This document shows positions 62,968 through 64,000 of a stretch of 64,000 nt of DNA, piece by piece. The stretch covers positions 2,232,001-2,296,000 of the forward strand of contig CAWFHK010000001.1 in NCBI GenBank assembly GCA_963815655.1, written 5' to 3'. Source of the stretch: JAWOLE01 sp963815655. Its GTDB lineage: Bacteria > Acidobacteriota > Thermoanaerobaculia > UBA5066 > Gp7-AA6. Position 1 is the first letter of the stretch; each line of letters opens with the position of its first letter. A program made the translations under genes and the position numbers. The notes beneath the pieces are model-generated. The model did no database searches and was not told the DNA's origin. It was given only the letters and a program-made list of their open reading frames with translations.

Positions 62968-62968
62968 A

Positions 62969-62999
62969 GGTGTCAGGGAAAACGTGATCCCCTGACACC
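62969..62999 (+). terminator. Perfect 10-bp hairpin after thrC
   Basis: GGTGTCAGGG pairs with CCCTGACACC around an 11-nt loop, starting 1 nt after the thrC stop. There is no T-run, so it may be a REP-type or Rho-assisted signal. Confidence 0.5.
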
Positions 63000-63007
63000 C
63001 GCTCCGA

Positions 63008-63013
63008 TACAAT
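63008..63013 (+). promoter_or_regulatory. -10-like TACAAT box, near-leaderless radical-SAM gene
   Basis: TACAAT ends 10 nt before the ATG at 63024, with no ribosome-binding site. Confidence 0.45.
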
Positions 63014-63023
63014 CCCTGATTCC

Positions 63024-64000
63024 ATGAGATACGCCTCGGTGCGCCCAGCTCTTGATCCCCTGCTTCCCACGGTCGAGAAGCCGGGGCGCTATGTCGGGAT
63101 CGAGAGGAACGTCACGCGCAAGGACCTCTCCGCGGCGTCCGTGACGCTGGCCCTGGCGTTTCCCGACACGTATGAGATCGGGATGAGCCACACGGGGTTG
63201 AAGATCCTGTACGAGATCGTCAATCGCCGGGTGGAGTTCGCCTGCGAGCGGGTGTACGCGCCGTGGACGGACCTCGAGGCGAAGATGCGGGAGAGCGGGA
63301 TTCCTCTCTTCTCGACTGAATCCTTCGCGGCTGTCCGCGACTTCGACGTGCTCGGGTTCTCGCTCCAGGCGGAGCTGAACTACTCGAACATCGTCAACAT
63401 GCTGGACCTGGCCGGGCTGCCGGTCTGGCAGCGGGACCGCCGGGAGGACGATCCGATCGTGCTGGGCGGCGGGCCGTGCACGGCCAATCCCGAGCCGATC
63501 GCCGACTTCTTCGACGCGTTTCTCATCGGCGACGCCGAGGAAGCTCTGCCGATCGTCCTGGATGCGTACCGCGAAGCCCGCGCGGCCGGTCTGCCGCGCC
63601 GTGACCTCCTCGCGAGACTGGCCGCCGTCGAGGGGATCTACGTCCCCTCTTTCTACGACGTCACGTACCGCGAGGACGGGCGGATCGCGGCGATCACGCG
63701 CAACGATCCGCGCGCCCCCGAGCGGGCGAAGAGGACGTGGGTGCCGGTCTTGAAAGCCGACTACTACCCCGAGAAGCCGATGGTCCCCTCCGTCGAGATC
63801 GTGCAGGACCGGCTCGGCGTCGAGGTCATGCGCGGCTGCACGCAGGGGTGCCGCTTCTGCCAGGCCGGCTACTGGTACCGTCCCGTGCGGGAGCTCGACC
63901 CGGGCGACGCCGCCGAGATGACGAAGAAATTCATCGCCGAGTCGGGTTGGAGCGAGGTGGGGCTCCTCTCCCTTTCGACGGCGGACTACTCGCAGATCGA
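63024..64000 (+). CDS. B12-binding-type radical SAM protein (TIGR03960-like), partial
   Basis: 325 codons to the right edge, open throughout. RYVGIERNV and the long N-terminal domain with FDVLGFSLQAELNYSN and VLGGGPCTANPEPIADFFDAF match the family that carries a cobalamin-binding-like fold before the radical-SAM core. The cluster motif is MRGCTQGCRFCQAGYWYRP (CxxxCxxC). Function of the family is unproven; often found near ribonuclease G and ribosomal protein genes, which would lie beyond the edge. Confidence 0.88.
   Translation, partial: MRYASVRPALDPLLPTVEKPGRYVGIERNVTRKDLSAASVTLALAFPDTYEIGMSHTGLKILYEIVNRRVEFACERVYAPWTDLEAKMRESGIPLFSTESFAAVRDFDVLGFSLQAELNYSNIVNMLDLAGLPVWQRDRREDDPIVLGGGPCTANPEPIADFFDAFLIGDAEEALPIVLDAYREARAAGLPRRDLLARLAAVEGIYVPSFYDVTYREDGRIAAITRNDPRAPERAKRTWVPVLKADYYPEKPMVPSVEIVQDRLGVEVMRGCTQGCRFCQAGYWYRPVRELDPGDAAEMTKKFIAESGWSEVGLLSLSTADYSQI

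Overview
This is a high-GC bacterial chromosome segment. No rRNA, tRNA, CRISPR array or intact prophage was seen. The gene mix (AsnB/heparinase/bi-domain oxidoreductase polysaccharide locus, DUF4331 protein beside an ECF sigma/RskA pair, S9 peptidase, many secreted beta-rich proteins) and the promoter style suggest Acidobacteriota, perhaps Thermoanaerobaculia. That placement is inference only.

Layout. (1) 1-5665 and 18480-27420, minus strand: an exopolysaccharide locus with a Wzy/ligase-like membrane protein, a transglutaminase-like protein with Ig-like repeats, asparagine synthase, heparinase II/III, a frameshifted isochorismatase-like gene, a bi-domain oxidoreductase, a flippase-glycosyltransferase fusion and a cut-off membrane protein. 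(2) 5888-18461, plus strand, inside that locus: a tandem array of 12 near-full-length paralogues (11 intact, one frameshifted) and two remnants of a secreted right-handed beta-helix protein. Twelve of the leaders carry the same unit: a -10-like TAGAAT box, a CGAAGAG/CTCTTCG hairpin and an AAGGAGG ribosome-binding site abutting the hairpin. (3) 27553-31703: amidohydrolase, coiled-coil repeat protein, APC permease, broken ychF. (4) 31725-36431: a 1568-residue secreted protein whose C-terminal domain is the same beta-helix as the array. (5) 36499-49783: HupE/UreJ-like protein, fructose bisphosphatase, secreted TIM-barrel protein, S9 peptidase, a candidate structured RNA with a strong terminator, ECF sigma/anti-sigma, DUF4331 protein, ferritin-like Tat protein, an osmolyte ABC transporter and a halogenase-like flavoprotein. 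(6) 49806-64000: small housekeeping and hypothetical genes, a GGDEF protein, Smr, OsmC, an orphan phage-type tail tube protein, an MBL hydrolase, ferredoxin, alpha/beta hydrolase, RlmN, threonine synthase and a partial radical-SAM protein.

Genome-scale signals. Many genes have a TAGAAT/TATAAT box only 6-10 nt before the start codon, implying leaderless mRNAs. Three repeat classes lie between genes: heptad-periodic repeats often paired as inverted arms, REP-like palindromes with TGTCAT..GATCTGC arms, and a 27-bp tandem repeat. One heptad repeat lies in frame inside rlmN. A 241-bp MITE-like element with CTAG flanks sits between the two polysaccharide genes near the left end.

System worth following: the beta-helix array (2), with its shared leader hairpin, two N-terminal sequence types, mosaic copies and decayed copies, embedded in a surface-polysaccharide locus, plus the distant fusion protein carrying the same domain. 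It looks like an actively recombining family of surface or secreted proteins.
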